Part shown: piece by piece, positions 25,701 through 38,404 of the stretch
Layout of the letters: each line of letters begins with the position of its first letter
Position numbering within the stretch: the stretch's first letter is position 1
Assembly (NCBI GenBank): GCA_029204045.2
Contig: CM055081.1
Span: 9,849,445 to 9,913,444 of the forward strand
DNA length: 64,000 nt
Direction: 5' to 3'
DNA from: Tillandsia leiboldiana
Taxonomy: Eukaryota; Streptophyta; Magnoliopsida; Poales; Bromeliaceae
Notes under the pieces: model-generated
The model's database searches: none
Seen by the model: only the letters and a program-made list of their open reading frames with translations
Told to the model about the DNA's origin: nothing
Position numbers and translations under genes: made by a program

Positions 25701-26078
25701 AAAACTGAACATTTCAAGGCACTTCCGATTTCTTCGTTACATCATGGAATATGTACATAATTCCAAGTCTCGATGGACTCAATACAGCCATTATTTGGAA
25801 ACAACAAACAATTGTTGAATTCAGAGAGAGAATTTAACAAGAAAAAGAGAGGGTGCAATACCTGGGCAGTCGTCGAATTCTTTAAAGTTTCTAACAAATT
25901 GATTAGATATCCATGTCCTTTTCTACAACAGTATAAATCAATCATCAATGTTCCTCAGCTCGCTCTTCCGTACGAAGCAACCGACTCCATTCCCTGTGCA
26001 CTCAATTTTTGAAGCTCAAATGGCAAAGTGAAAATTTTCGGTGATCTCTATATATTCTTTCTTATAGATTTTGCGTAT
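22794..26078. other. AT-rich intergenic region
   Basis: No gene supported over about 3.3 kb. Left end is the promoter side of the U-box kinase gene; right end is 3' flank of the PP2C gene. Contains an A run at about 24595-24612 and many AT-rich low-complexity blocks (25020-25480). No terminal repeats or conserved reading frame recognised. Confidence 0.5.
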
Positions 26079-28949
26079 TTACACAGATGACCTCCATATA
26101 CGTCCTTCCAAGGAAATGATTATGATGGAAACATCGTCATGATACAGCCGTCGCTCTCCTTGCGGTATTTCAATCAACTCATGGAAATCCATGCCTGCAA
26201 TTATGATAAGAAGAGCACATTAAGAAGTGTCGTTGTGGTCTTTGATTCTTTTTGTGTTCGAATTTGTTGTTAACTGAGTTTCTCTTACCAGCTTTATTTG
26301 CTGCTTGCAGAAGCACTTGCTCAACGAGGTATTGAGCGGGATCGCCTTCAGGGTTGTTTGCGGTGAACATCCCAACTTGAGCAGCCACTTCTTCGTTTGT
26401 AAAATACTGGTAAAGCCCGTCAGATGATAGAATTAGAAACCGGTCCTTCGCGGTGAGTCTGTGGTGTTGCAGAAATGGGATGCATGTGATGTACGGGGCC
26501 GTGCCAACGTAATCGACCTTGAACCTCTCCAGGAGTGCTTTATTCCATTTGGGCTGCAAAGAAATGATTAGGAACGACATTTGTTAAATAAGTTCGTCAA
26601 GGCCGATTGATGCCTCACAGTGATGTAACAGTGGAAGGGAGGGAGCAATTTGAACTTGGCACAATCATGTAATATATAAAATCAGAGCACTAAGACAAAC
26701 GAAATCGACCCCTCGAAGGTACTGTGAGAGTTCGCTATCAGATTGTTTGTTGCTTCTTCGTAACCATATCGCATAATTAATTCTCGAGACGAATATGCAC
26801 TCAATTTGAATGGAGGCTTGTTATACATTGGTCAAAAGAAAATTTTGAAGAAGAGACTGACATGTACAAGCATTTCAGGTTTAGATTTTCCACTCTTTAA
26901 TTAAGATAGCGGAGTAGAAATATGTACTTGTTCCAATCCTAATGTCGGAATAGTTCTAGTTGACCTTCCTCATGTCAAGGTGCAAACAGACGAGTCTTTT
27001 TTACTGTCTTGGCCATATTATTGCCACTGTAGCTGCATAATTGATCGGTCCACTTTGATTCACTTTGGCGCCTCCCCTTTCGACAGCCAAAAGTTTATTT
27101 TAACTTGCTGGCGATCTGTGTGTTCGTAAATCATCTTTTCTTAATTTTTTTCTAGAAGCTAGAGAAGCTATTCCAGAATGAATTTCTAAAATGAGAGAAT
27201 TGTTGGTTGGTTTAAATGAAGAGAGGTGGGAAGCAAAAGCACTGAGATTGTGGTGGCAGATATACCTGCTTCAGATAGCCGGCCCCGAAAGCTCTAGTGA
27301 CCTTCAATGAGCCCTTCACCCGGCCATTCACCACTGCGGAAGGATCCTCCGGATGTTCATGTCTTACCCTCCTCACTTCCTGAATCAAAACCAACGCAAC
27401 CAAAATTAACGAAAGCTCAAAAACCTCGACAGCGAAGAACGAAAACAGAAATCAGTAGTTAGGCTCTGACAATGTCGGCCGAGGTGCAGTGATCCATCGT
27501 CAACTGCAGCGCCGTCAAGCCCGACATCTCATCCATCTCGTAGGAATCGAGCTCGCGGAGCATCTCCAGCTTAAGCCTCTCCAGGTCCTGCGTCGCCTTC
27601 GCGAGAATCCCCGTGAGATCGGGCTCGCTCTTCTGCACCAAGACGGCGCGGCTGTCCCCGACATTCATGATATAGACGTCCTCCCCCTTCATCAGCATGA
27701 CGAGGAGGCAGGAGCCCATGAGGACTAGTTCGGGGTTTTTCGCAAGCATCTTATCGGCGGCGTCCAAAAAGGCATCCTCCGTCTTTCTCAGAGCCTGGGA
27801 AAGCGCTTTTAGCACCTCGCGGTGCTGTTCCGAGAGCCCCGAGTTGGATTTCCGCAATTGGGCTGGCACTTTGCGATCAAGCTCGGGTGTTTCCTCGACC
27901 CACGCGGGTTTGAGGTACGCTCCGAGGCTCCGGCGCTCTTCGCCGCAGCAGTGGAGGTGTTGGTGGTCGTCGGCGTCGGCGTCGTCGTCGTCGCCGTCGC
28001 CGCCCCGTTGGTGTTGGTGCTGCTCCCAGAGGATGCCCCTGAGCTCGCTGTGCACGGCGGAGTAGAGGTTGGAGAGGAGGTAGTCGGTGGCGTCGGGGCC
28101 GTTGAAGCCGTCGTAGATGCCGACGAAGACCCAGTCGTGCTCCTCCGACACCACCACGTGGACCCGGTCCTCCCCGGCCTTCCCCTGCGCCCACTGCACG
28201 CTCCCGCCGCGCGCCTCCGCGAAGCAGGGCTCCTCGGGGGAGTTAGGGTCGGGGGGGGCGTCGTTATGCTCGGGCTTCGTGGGGTGTCTGCTGCGGCGGA
28301 GCTTGGAGGCGGCGGAGACGGTGCGGAAGACGCTGCGGGTGAGGCCGCTGAGGAAGGAGAGGCTGGCGGCGCGGCGACGGGAGCGCACGGCGCGGCGCTC
28401 GGCGATGATCTGGGAGACGCTGCGTTGGAGGCGGGAGGAGACGGAGGAGGAGGAGGAGGAGTGGGACGGGGAGGGGCGTTCTAGGGGCCCGGAGAAGAGG
28501 GCTGGGCGGGGCTCCAAAGGGCCCGACATGAAGGCCCGCTCCTGGAGGTGGTCGCAGAGGGGACCCGAGAGGGGCCCCGAGAGCGACGCCGAGTAGCGGG
28601 GGAGGAGCTGGAGCGGGACCGACGCGAACGAGCGGGAGCTCTCGAAGGACGCGGCGGAGGAGCACGTGAGCTCGTTCAGCAGCGCCGCCGAGGTCGAGAG
28701 CTGGGTCGACGGGTTCGCGCTGATGGCTGCGCCGGAGATGGCGAAGAAGGAGGCGCCGCCACCGCATCCGCCTCCGTCCTCCGCGGCCGCTGCATCGGCG
28801 GCGGCTGCTGGGGTGTCCGGGGGGAGGTAGCAGAAGGAGTGGCCGAGGCCGTCGTCGGGGAAGGGCTCCGACGCGACGGAGACGTGGCGGCGGCGCCCGT
28901 CATCGGCGCCGGAGATGCATGGGTTGAGCTTGGCCAAGCCGTTGCCCAT
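26079..28949 (-). CDS. Protein phosphatase 2C, POLTERGEIST-like (POL/PLL)
   Basis: Four exons join exactly to 657 residues: 27471-28949, 27266-27379, 26289-26553 and 26079-26194. The long Ala/Ser-rich N-terminus (about 240 residues), with repeated SGPL motifs, is typical of the POL/PLL clade and precedes the PP2C domain. Metal-binding motifs are present: GEDRV, YDGFNG (the clade's form of DGHGG) at about 279-284, [17 protein letters not shown] and [11 protein letters not shown]. The family removes phosphate from Ser/Thr at the plasma membrane; Arabidopsis POL and PLL1 act downstream of CLAVATA and receptor kinases in meristem control. The start MGNGLAK fits N-myristoylation, and lipid binding is known for POL. 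The first intron uses the weak donor ATT/GTCAGA. Exact orthology is not decided. Confidence 0.94.
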
Positions 28950-29162
28950 TGTTGGGGAGAATGAGCGAGGGGGCTAGCACTGGAACGACATGGATGGTTC
29001 GAGTATAGAGATGGAGACGATGGAGGAGGAGGAAGGAGGAGAGTTGACTTTTGGGAGGGAGAGTGCGGAGGGGGTTGAATGTTGGGGGATATCTCAATCT
29101 TTTTTGGGGAGTTGACTACAACTCTACAAACGGGGGTTGAGTTGTTAATAATCAATCCAATT

Positions 29163-29201
<39 letters not shown>

Positions 29202-29723
29202 GTTTTTAGTTATTTATTTATATATTTATTAAATTAAGATGGGGGAGAAGGGGATTGATTGTGAGGAGTGGAATTAATTGAAAAATGGATTTAATGGGGT
29301 TTAAATAAGATGGGGGTGCGTAACCGAACTGATTTGAGAAATCGGGCGTAAAGTCAAACAACCGGCGGGGCGCTTTTAAAACCCGGGGGCTTCAGAAACT
29401 GGTGCACTTATATCTGCTGGGCCTGGCTCACCACATCATTTGCGGCCTAGTTGGTTCACGGACGACGTGGTGCACCGGACGACGTGGTGCGCCGCATTCA
29501 CGACACAATTTATTGTTGGGGATTGATGCCACCTGGCTGGTGTTCTTAGAAGGGGTTTGACTTACTGTATTGTGGGCCCACTATGCCACAGTTTAACAAC
29601 TGGGTGGCATTTATTTTTTATTTATAATCATTATTACGTTGAGTTTGGTTTCTCCGTTGGATCGAGAGGATGAATTTAATTAATGATGTGTATTTAATAA
29701 ATTTTTGAATATGTATGGAATCT
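28950..29723. other. PP2C leader and intergenic region with (GA)n
   Basis: Upstream region of the minus-strand PP2C gene. Contains a (GA)n array at about 29167-29197 and a GC-rich patch at about 29340-29560. No gene found; the right edge is the start of a LINE fragment. Confidence 0.5.
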
Positions 29724-31221
29724 TAGATTCGTATGGCTGCTTTCCGAGTGGGCATCGGGTCTTAAAGTAAACAAAGGCAAATCTGAACTTTATTATGCTG
29801 GTAGATATGAATATAAGGCGGGTCGTTTGGCGAATATCCTGAACTGCGAAGTTGGGGCCTTCCCGACAAAGTACCTAGGGCTACCATTGTCCTATAGAAG
29901 CCGTGTAAAGAGGACTGAAGCAGGGTCATCAGTAGAATCTGTAGACGGATAGATGATTGGCATGGCAAATTCCTGTCTAGAGAAGGGAGACTAATACTGG
30001 TGAACACAGTCCTCACCAACATCCCCATTTACCTGTTTTCCATATTCAAAACTCCTAGCTGGGTCTTAAAGAGGGTTGAGGCCATCATAAGGGATTTCTT
30101 CTGGTTCAGGGATGTGCACCTGAACAGGAAAGGAAGGCTAGTTGCGTGGAAAAATCTTTGCAGGAACAAGATGGAAGGGGGGTTGGGAATTCTTGATTTA
30201 CGCCTGATAAACGTCGCCCTAATCACGAAATGGTGGTGGAGGTTCTTCACGATGCCCCAACTCCTTTGGACCAAATTGATCAGAGCGGTGTACTACGTGA
30301 AGAGAAAACCCCTGCGAGAGGGGAGAGCTTCTAGGCCGTTCTCACAGTGGTGGAGGGATGTCATCAGCCTAAAAGAGTGGTTTAAATGAGGGGTGTCGTA
30401 TCAACTTGGGAATGGAAAAACCACCTTCTTTTGGTTTGATAGATGGTGTGGTGAGGCGACCTTACAGTTTCTCTTCCCCGAGATTTTTATCGAAGTGGAG
30501 AGGAAATCTATACGTGTCTGCGAGTGTTTTGGGCGTAATGGATGGAATTGGAGAAAAATCCTGAAAGGTGTTACACGGGGAGGGGGGGGGGGGGGCCGAG
30601 TGCGTTCCGGTCGTGTTCGACAGCTGGTGGAGCTTAAGAGGATGTTGGCGGGGACCACTTTAGGGGCCGGAAATGACGCTGCGGTGTGGCGGTGGCATGC
30701 CAAGGGTACCTTTTCTGTTAAGTCTACCTACTTGGTTCTCTGCGACGGGGGTACTAGGGACTTGTACGCCAAATCCTTATGAAGTCTTCGGGTACCGTTA
30801 AAAACTCAGATCCTCGTTTGGTTGGTACTTAAAGGACGACTCCCCACAACCGTTAATTTGGCCAAGAGGGGGTGGGTGGGCTGTACCCTCTGCGTGCTTT
30901 GCGGGTGCGAGAACGAGATAGTTGACCATCTATTTGTGAGCTGTATTTTCACACGGTTCGTTTTGGGGATGGGTGACATAACCACTTGGTTCGGGAACTC
31001 CGTGGTGGACGCTAGAGGTGTATAGGAAATGGGGTTGACGTCGGAGGGGTCCAATGCAAGGGATAAGAAGCTCTCGTACCTTTCGGCGATTTGGGCGGTT
31101 ATTTGGGCCATCAGGAATAACACTATCTTTCGCCAAATGAACACGGATCCCCTTAGCGCGGTTAGTTGAGTCAGAAGAGACTTACTTTTGTGGGAAGGTA
31201 TGAAGCATCACATCCCATAAA

Positions 31222-31254
<33 letters not shown>

Positions 31255-31360
31255 TCTCGAGACCCAGCAGTCTCATCCCCTCTTGCTTAGTTAATTTCTT
31301 GCTTAGTTAATTTCCGTATTGAATAAAGCGAATAGTGTGCTATCTTTTTTTCAAAAAAAA
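29724..31360 (+). mobile_element. 5'-truncated, broken LINE (non-LTR retrotransposon), copy 1
   Basis: Homologous to the LINE at 35227-38101. It begins inside the reverse transcriptase (SEWASGLKVNKGKSELYYAG, then FPTKYLGLPLS) and continues through REGRLILVNTVLTNIP and GRLVAWKNLC to a zinc-knuckle domain (CVLCGCENEIVDHLFVSC). Stops interrupt it after VESVDG, at 30387-30389 (TGA), in LYAKSL and after VVDARGV. A run of G at about 30583-30594 sits in a divergent part. The 3' end, TGAATAAAGCGAATAGTGTG followed by CTATCTTTTTTTC and an A-tail at about 31350-31360, matches copy 2. The 5' edge is where homology begins; no target duplication was found. Not functional. Confidence 0.88.
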
Positions 31361-32707
31361 AATATTCTAAAAAAATTGGCACATTCTAAATTTTGCAGGA
31401 AAAGTCAAGAATATATTGAAGGTTCTATATATTAAAAAACAGCACCAAGATAAAAATATAAATATATATATAGTAAATGATCTGATTTTGACTATTACAG
31501 GTTGGTGAATAATTTAGTAAAAAAGAAATAATATGATTTTTAAAAAGTAATTTTTTGACCCCTCAGTTATTATTAGACAAAATGAAGATGTGGAAAAAAA
31601 AAAAAAACACAATTTTACCATTTGAAGTGATAGATTCTAATTTTGGATTGTAATTTATACATCAATTTATATAGCTAAATTTTTTTACAAAATGAATGAT
31701 GCAGATAACATGATGTCTTTATCTCAAAATAAATAAATAAATAAATAATTCTTGATTCGATTCCTCCCCTCTGGAAAAAGTGAAAACCTAACAACGTACG
31801 TGATCTGAGAGATGAGTTCAGATGAGAGAGACGCGGACGAAGTACTTGGGTTCGAACCCGATCTGAGCTACGAGCTACTGTTTGGCTCGGTCCACATTAA
31901 TAATTAAAGTCAAATCTCACGAACCAGTTTTGTACTATTTAGCAACATGCATCTCTTGTGGAAACCTATGCAATTACTCAAAATATATAGTTTTCAATAA
32001 AATATTTATGTATAAAAATATGTTATAATAACAGTGTTTGTTCTCGTGGAGCGCTTACAAGCCACAAATAGAATGCTTCATGTTTATTTAGAACACTCCA
32101 TGAACATGCATGCTCGAATATATACTTTCCCTAATTAATTGTATGTTAATCTCGAGCGTGCTTAGCATTATCACTCCTAATTAATCTTTAGGTTCTCTTA
32201 TATTAATAAATAAAAAAACAACAACAAATTAACTTTATGGAGAAAAATACACATAAATAATGAGTGGTGTATGGGTGTAATTAAAGAATAATAGAGCATT
32301 ATCAGATACAAATTAATAAAAATTTATATTTGATACTCTATTATTTTTAGCATTCTCATACTTTCTCGTTGCGTGTTGGACATTCATTAGTAAGGGTTTA
32401 GCTTATTATAACTTGTCTAATTAAAAGTCCTTGCTAAATGATTTATTATTTATCATTTGATTTTATTTTTTTGTTTAGTTTTGACATGCAATGCTAGCTA
32501 GGAATATACAAAACTACAGTGAAAATGATAACAAAAAAAAAAAAAACTATTGTGATAAATTAATTATAAACTTAGATTACATCACTGTCCATTTTCTTTT
32601 TCATTTATATGTTTAATTAATTATCTTTTTACCCGGAGCCCAGCTGTGGCAGATTTATAGTCACAAAATATTTTATGTTAATTTATGTTGGGAGATAATA
32701 ACATAGT

Positions 32708-32795
<88 letters not shown>

Positions 32796-33027
32796 TTATT
32801 TATTTACAATCTTAGAATATCATATTTGCATCGATCGATATCTTATAAACAAAAAAAAAAAAGAGAAAAAAAAAAGAAAAAAAAAGAAAGAACTTCTTAA
32901 TTTGGACAGCTGTGCTTTTCATTTGTAATAAATTTATGTAAGTTCACAATTTGGATTTATTTTATGTTCAGTATCCAGAAAAATAATGCCCTGGTTAAGT
33001 AATATGCACGGATTCACTGCATTAATT

Positions 33028-33113
<86 letters not shown>

Positions 33114-33352
33114 GTGCTGGAATGCTATTGATAGCACAAACCCAATTTTGCCATTCATTTTGTAGCCCTTGAATCGCATTGACATTGGTACAAACTCTTT
33201 AATTAAAAATAAGAAATTTTTATTTTTTATCTTTTCTTTTTATTTTATTTTTTTTTTTTTATTAAAGAGCATTCACGAATCTCAATGCGATTCAAGGACT
33301 GCAAAATGGATGGTAAAATTGGACTGCTGCTATTAATAGCATTCCAGCACAA

Positions 33353-33423
<71 letters not shown>

Positions 33424-34826
33424 AATATTATTATTATATAAATTATATTTCATAATTTTCAGCCTAAAGAAATTATGTGGCCGAAAATAACAATAACGAT
33501 AAAAGGATGGTCCTACTGCTGCTCGAAGCATTTTTTTTGTGTAAAAGAGAAAAAAAAAAAAATACAAGAATAATTAGTGACTCGACTTAATGCGACCTTA
33601 CTTTTATCCATTTAGATTTACAAATGGTCGAGTCTACTAAAATAAAATATGATTTAGACTCGAACCACTTGATGGGTCACAACATTACTGGGCTGTTAAA
33701 TTGTGGCCCAAGCATGATGGGCTGGACAAAAGTTTCTGTAGTTGGACTGTGTTACTTCAAATACACTACAAATGGGCCTTGTTGTTAGCTCCTGTTGAGT
33801 GCGCTGTACAACTTTTCTACGTAAGAAGCATAAATAAAAATATAAAATAAAAATAAAAATACACAGAGTAAGAAATACTCAGAAAGATATTTATGATAGA
33901 ATTGTTCGGAGAAATGTTCTTCTAAGCTTGTTTATTTTTTTGTTTAAAAAAAAACGGAACTCTATTATTTATTTATTTTATTTATTTTGGATCAATGCTC
34001 ATTCATTTTTTACTTGTTTGGATTTAAAATTGGTAGTTTTATTAGCTAATGAAAGTGAACTGTACATAGCTAGAAAGTAGAGTAGCTGAGTTTACATTAA
34101 TTTAAATCAAAATCAACAAGAGAGTAAAAATATAAAACTGAAAGGTCCATTTCAAAAATGGCCTAATCTCCTACCACATTATTATTATTGCCTTTCAAAA
34201 GGCCACTGCGTTGAAAAGCGTGCTAGGGTTTTTCCTGGAAAAGAGGTACACGAAAGTGATGCCAATGGCCCACAAATGAATGCTCCAAACCACATCCACC
34301 AATTCAATTTGCATCTCTCCAATCCCTACAAAAAAATATATCTAATTAATAATCACATAGATGGGACTTAATAAGATATTTGATCTTTTAGCATGTATTA
34401 GAATTGATTTGATCACAAGAATTTAAATGGCTATTTGAACGATATATCTATCGTATCATATAGAATTAATAAAATACCAATCCAGTAATTAATAAGTAAT
34501 TTTTAAAAAATATATAATAAAAATTAGAATATTTTATTGTAATATATATTATGTTATTTTTTATACATATATGTATCGTACCAATAAATTTTCGGCCCCA
34601 TCTAATACTACGAAACTTAAATTCTTGTTTCATAACAAGGAAATTAACATTGCTTGGATTTTACAAATGGAGATTTTGTGATCTCTTGTCTTAGTAAATC
34701 AAAACACGCCTCGAAACTTTCTTTTAATATTTGTATTTAATTTTTTTTTTGTCGAGATTCTTTTGTATTAATTGGGCCCTACCCACGTGACAAGTCCCAT
34801 ACAAGGGCCCATTGTGCTAAAACAAA

Positions 34827-34860
<34 letters not shown>

Positions 34861-35211
34861 AGTGGGTCGAGCCCACATATATTCTCCACAAAGCAAAAGA
34901 ACAAAAGAAAAATTGTAGTAGTCGTAGCCTTTTGCACTCGTATATATATTATAGAGGGCATATGAAGGACATCATAAGAACGCATGATGTGAGTTGAAAC
35001 AGTAATTAATTAAGGAGTCTCATCATACTACAAGTTACAACAACAACAACAACAACAACAACATCTCGTACGCTCATGGCGATTTTGTTTCGATATATAT
35101 TAACACTCGCACTCTCGCGAGATTATCAAAGTCGCAGCAGATAAAGCCAATATTTAATAACGTTTTTAACGAATCTATTAATGTGATGTTTGCTAAGATT
35201 CTAGATTGGTG
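31361..35211. other. AT-rich intergenic region
   Basis: No gene found. Contains a long (TA)n array at about 32711-32790, one microsatellite-bounded foldback element (33032-33420, listed separately) and A runs at about 34829-34858. A perfect GGTTCGAACCC stretch at 31850 has no tRNA around it. The open frames are low-complexity. Confidence 0.5.
33032..33420. mobile_element. Foldback MITE between microsatellites (copy E4)
   Basis: Left border is (TA)n at 33032-33080 plus (GA)n to about 33111; right border is (TA)n at about 33356-33420. The ends form long inverted repeats: GTTGTGCTGGAATGCTATTG on the left against AATAGCATTCCAGCACAAC on the right, and CCAATTTTGCCATTCATTTT against AAAATGGATGGTAAAATTGG. 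The AT-rich centre (TTTTATTTT and similar) forms the loop. No coding capacity. Confidence 0.75.
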
Positions 35212-35226
35212 GTGTTGAGTGATTTT
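35212..35226. repeat. Target-site duplication, left copy (LINE 2)
   Basis: GTGTTGAGTGATTTT, repeated exactly at 38102-38116. The last Ts merge with the T run that is the LINE's A-tail on the minus strand, so 11 bases are certain and 15 is the maximum. Confidence 0.85.
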
Positions 35227-38101
35227 TTTTTTTTTTTTTTTTTTTTTTGAGAGAAAGGTAGCACGCTACCCGCTTCATTCAATCGGTAAATGAACTTAGC
35301 ACAATAAGTGAGACAACTAGGTCTCTAGAGAAAAAAAAAAAAAAAAAAAAAAAAGAAAAAAGAAAAAAAGGTTAGGTTGCGCCCCACTGGACCGCCCAGT
35401 CCGCGAGCTCACAGCTAACATTCGAGATCGCGCGGAGTGGATCGGGATTAGCCTGCTCGAAGATTGCTTTGTTTCTAATTTTCCAAAGCACCCACCAGTT
35501 AGCAGACAGGTAGGTAAGAGCCGAAACGGGGTCCGTAGGTCTAACCCCCCCCCCCCCCCGACCACCGTTCCCACGCCTCACAAACGCAGTCGCCAAGCTC
35601 GAGGAAACCAAAGGACTCGCCCCCCATCCCAATAACAAAGCGAGAGAAGACGCATCTTGTGAACAGATGGTCGGCCGTCTCCTCAGTGGAACCACAAAGC
35701 ATACATAGGTTAATACCAGTCCATCCCCTTTTTGCCAGATTATTTGTCGTAAGAAGCCGATTCCTTAAGGCGAGCCAGATAAAAATCTTGACTTTAGACG
35801 GCATACGTAACCTCCACAGTTGTAGAGCAGTGCTATCCAGCAATCCCCCGCTATTAAGTAGCCTGTAGGTCGACTTGACAGAGAAGACACCCTTATCATG
35901 CCACCTCCAGACAACTCCGTCGCTCCTATTCCCCGGCGATGTGGCACCCACGAGTTCCTTCAACTTGCGCACAAGCAACCTACCCCTCTGATTCCTCGTA
36001 TCAGCCCTTCTCAGGATCTTCCGCCACCTCCAATTATTGCGGACAAAACACTCGCTAACTCTGAGCGCCTTCCTAACGGCACTGCAATAGAGCTCGGGGA
36101 AAAGGTACTGCAAGGCCTTCTCCCTGCACCATCTATCAGACCAAAAATTAATGGACCGACCATCGCCTAAAAGATAGGAGACCCCTCATTTATAAATCTC
36201 TCTGATACTGAGGACATCTCTCCACCATTGTGAGGCTGGCCTAAAAGAGCTTCCCTCCCATAACGGCTTCCTCCTCCCGTAGTACAGGCCCCGGATAAGT
36301 TTGGTCCATTGTAAATCAGGAGCCGTACAGAACCTCCACCACCATTTGCAAAGAAGGGCTACGTTCATAACACGCAGATCCAGAATGCCCAAACCCCCCT
36401 CTAGCCTACTCCTGCACACGTTGTCCCAAGCAACAAGCCGACCCCAGCTGCGGTATCCCGTGGTGCCGGCCCAGAAGAAGTCCCTTCTAAGGGCCTCTAT
36501 GCGTTTCGATACCCAAGTTGGGGCCTTGAAAATCGAGAGGTGGTAGAGGGGAATATTAGTGAGAACTGCGTTAACAAGGACCAGCCTACCACCCCTGGAT
36601 AGGAGCTTAGCCTGCCAACCCTCGATTCTTCTCTGAATCTTTTCGATGACCCCTCTCCACACCTCTTTCCCTAGTCGCGTGATAGACAAAGGCAGGCCTA
36701 GGTATTTTGTTGGGAAAGTCCCCACTTTGCAATTCAAGATGTCTGCAAGTCTCATCCCTTTGTTCCTGCTCCTTCCAGTATAGAACAGCTCCGTTTTATC
36801 CATGTTGACTTTGAGGCCAGAGGCCCATTCAAACAATTGCCAAATAAATTTCAGACAACGCACTTGCTTCTTTCGGGCTTCGCAAAAGAAAAGGGTGTCA
36901 TCCGCGTATTGAATAAGCGAGATGCTACAAGCTTCAGCCGGGCCAAGTCCTCTGAGACGCTTGTTCCTGACCGCCTCGTCAGTCAAACGCGTGAGACCCT
37001 CTGCCACTAAAAGGTACAGGTATGGGGATAGAGGGTCCCCTTGCCTTACCCCACGCTTTGTCTTGATCCAGTTAGTGGCTTCACCATTAACGAGCACCGC
37101 CACCTTAGCGTTACAGGTACATTGCTGTATCCACTCGCACCAGAGTTCAGCGAAACCCAACCATTCCATAACTTTCCGAAGGAACGACCAATTGAGTCTG
37201 TCAAACGCCTTTTCGAAATCAACTTTCACTCCGATGCCCTCTTCTTTAGCCTTGCTGCACCAGCCAAAGAGCTCGCTAGCCGTCACAAAAGCGTCAGAGA
37301 TATTCCGCCCTTTGAGAAAAGCCGACTGGGATTGTGAGATCAGATTTTGCAAGACCGGTGCAAGCCTGTTAGCCAAAACCTTCGAGATAATCTTCTGTAT
37401 CCCGTTGAGGAGGCTAATTGGTCGAAAATCGCTCGCTTTTCGGGGTCCCTCTTTCTTCTGTATCAGGCAGATATAAGAGTAATCGATCGGCCCCGTGCAG
37501 GTTCTTCCCGCGTGCAGCTCCTGAAAGATTTTGCCAATGTCCCCTTTCAAAGTATCCCAGAAGACATGATAAAAGCTTAGGGGAAAACCGTCGGGCCCCG
37601 GAGCTTTGTCCCTCCCAAGTTCAAAAGTTGCTGCTTTAATCTCTTCCAAAGAGAATGGTGCGGTCAGGTTCCCTTGATCCGCAACTGACACACGACGCTG
37701 GTGAAATAGAGCACTCCAATCTCCAAAGGACTGAGGCCCTTTTTCGACTGGAGCGAAAAGCTCCCTGAACTTTTGGGCGAAGTAGGACCTCTTGTCCACA
37801 TCCCTACTATACGTTCGATCGTCATCCTCGATCATGCCTATCTGCTTGGTGCGATTCCTACTGTTAGTGAAGGCATGGAAGAATTTGGTGTTCCGGTCCC
37901 CTTCCTTTAACCAATTCTGCTTAGCTCGAGCTTTCCAAAGTAGTTCCTCATCATCCAACACCCTGATAAGCCTATCCCTTAGCTCGCGCCTACGAACAAA
38001 TTGATCCGGAGATAGATCCTGACGTTCTTCCAACTTATCCAGCTCCTGAATCTCCACCAGGAGATTCTTCTTCGTCTCCTTTATACTATAGATTTTGGTG
38101 A
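35227..38101 (-). mobile_element. 5'-truncated LINE (L1-like non-LTR retrotransposon), copy 2
   Basis: Lies between the two GTGTTGAGTGATTTT copies. The T run at 35223-35248 is its poly(A) tail, so it was inserted on the minus strand. The 5' end is cut off inside the linker before the reverse transcriptase (ETKKNLLVEIQELDK), so the endonuclease and ORF1 are missing. The 3' UTR contains GTCTCACTTATTGTGCTAAG, then TGAATGAAGCGGGTAGCGTG ahead of the tail. Short 5'-truncated copies with target duplications are the usual product of target-primed reverse transcription. Its good coding condition suggests recent insertion. Confidence 0.93.
35372..38100 (-). pseudogene. LINE ORF2 remnant: reverse transcriptase plus zf-RVT domain
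   Basis: The reading frame is open from the 5' truncation at 38100 to a TGA at 36186-36188 and then continues in the same frame to about 35541. Recognisable reverse transcriptase motifs: APGPDGFPLSFYHVFWD, FRPISLLNGIQKIISKVLAN, SQSAFLKGRNISDAF, VDFEKAFDRLNWSFL, GVRQGDPLSPYLYLL and the catalytic YADDTLFF. After the TGA come GVSYLLGDGRSINFWSDRWC and the zf-RVT knuckle CMLCGSTEETADHLFTRC. A run of G (minus strand, about 35548-35562) breaks the frame; the end VRPTDPVSALTYLSANWWVL follows in another frame to 35372. One stop and one frameshift are the visible breaks. Confidence 0.9.
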
Positions 38102-38116
38102 GTGTTGAGTGATTTT
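38102..38116. repeat. Target-site duplication, right copy (LINE 2)
   Basis: GTGTTGAGTGATTTT, exact copy of 35212-35226, directly at the 5' truncation point of the minus-strand LINE. Confidence 0.85.
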
Positions 38117-38404
38117 GGTCATATTAAGGCGAGGAAGTCACTTACATATGAACAGGGAGAATGAGAGGGAATCGAGACTTACTGTTTTACTCTAATCTTG
38201 CAGATTTTTATGTTGAAATCCTACTTTTCACCCTAGAGAGAGTCACTCGGATCTATTGATGCTAATAAAATTATAGAAGAGATTTTTCCCTCTGAACTAG
38301 AATTCTGAATCTGGTATTTAAGCTTCGCATTTGAATCTAAAAAAAAATAAACCACCAAAACATTTTACCATGCATGCAGGGTTGGTGACATAAAATATAT
38401 ATAA

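Noticed and set aside
27822..28964. Long plus-strand frames opposite the PP2C first exon
   Set aside because: GC-rich antisense shadows with Gly/Val/Glu runs; the minus strand carries the conserved phosphatase.
29761..31025. Short frames in LINE copy 1 as host genes
   Set aside because: They are pieces of one broken reverse transcriptase/zf-RVT reading frame, alignable with LINE copy 2.
31840..31880. Perfect B-box-like GGTTCGAACCC, considered as tRNA or SINE
   Set aside because: No A box at the right distance, no cloverleaf and no A-tail; single copy in the window.
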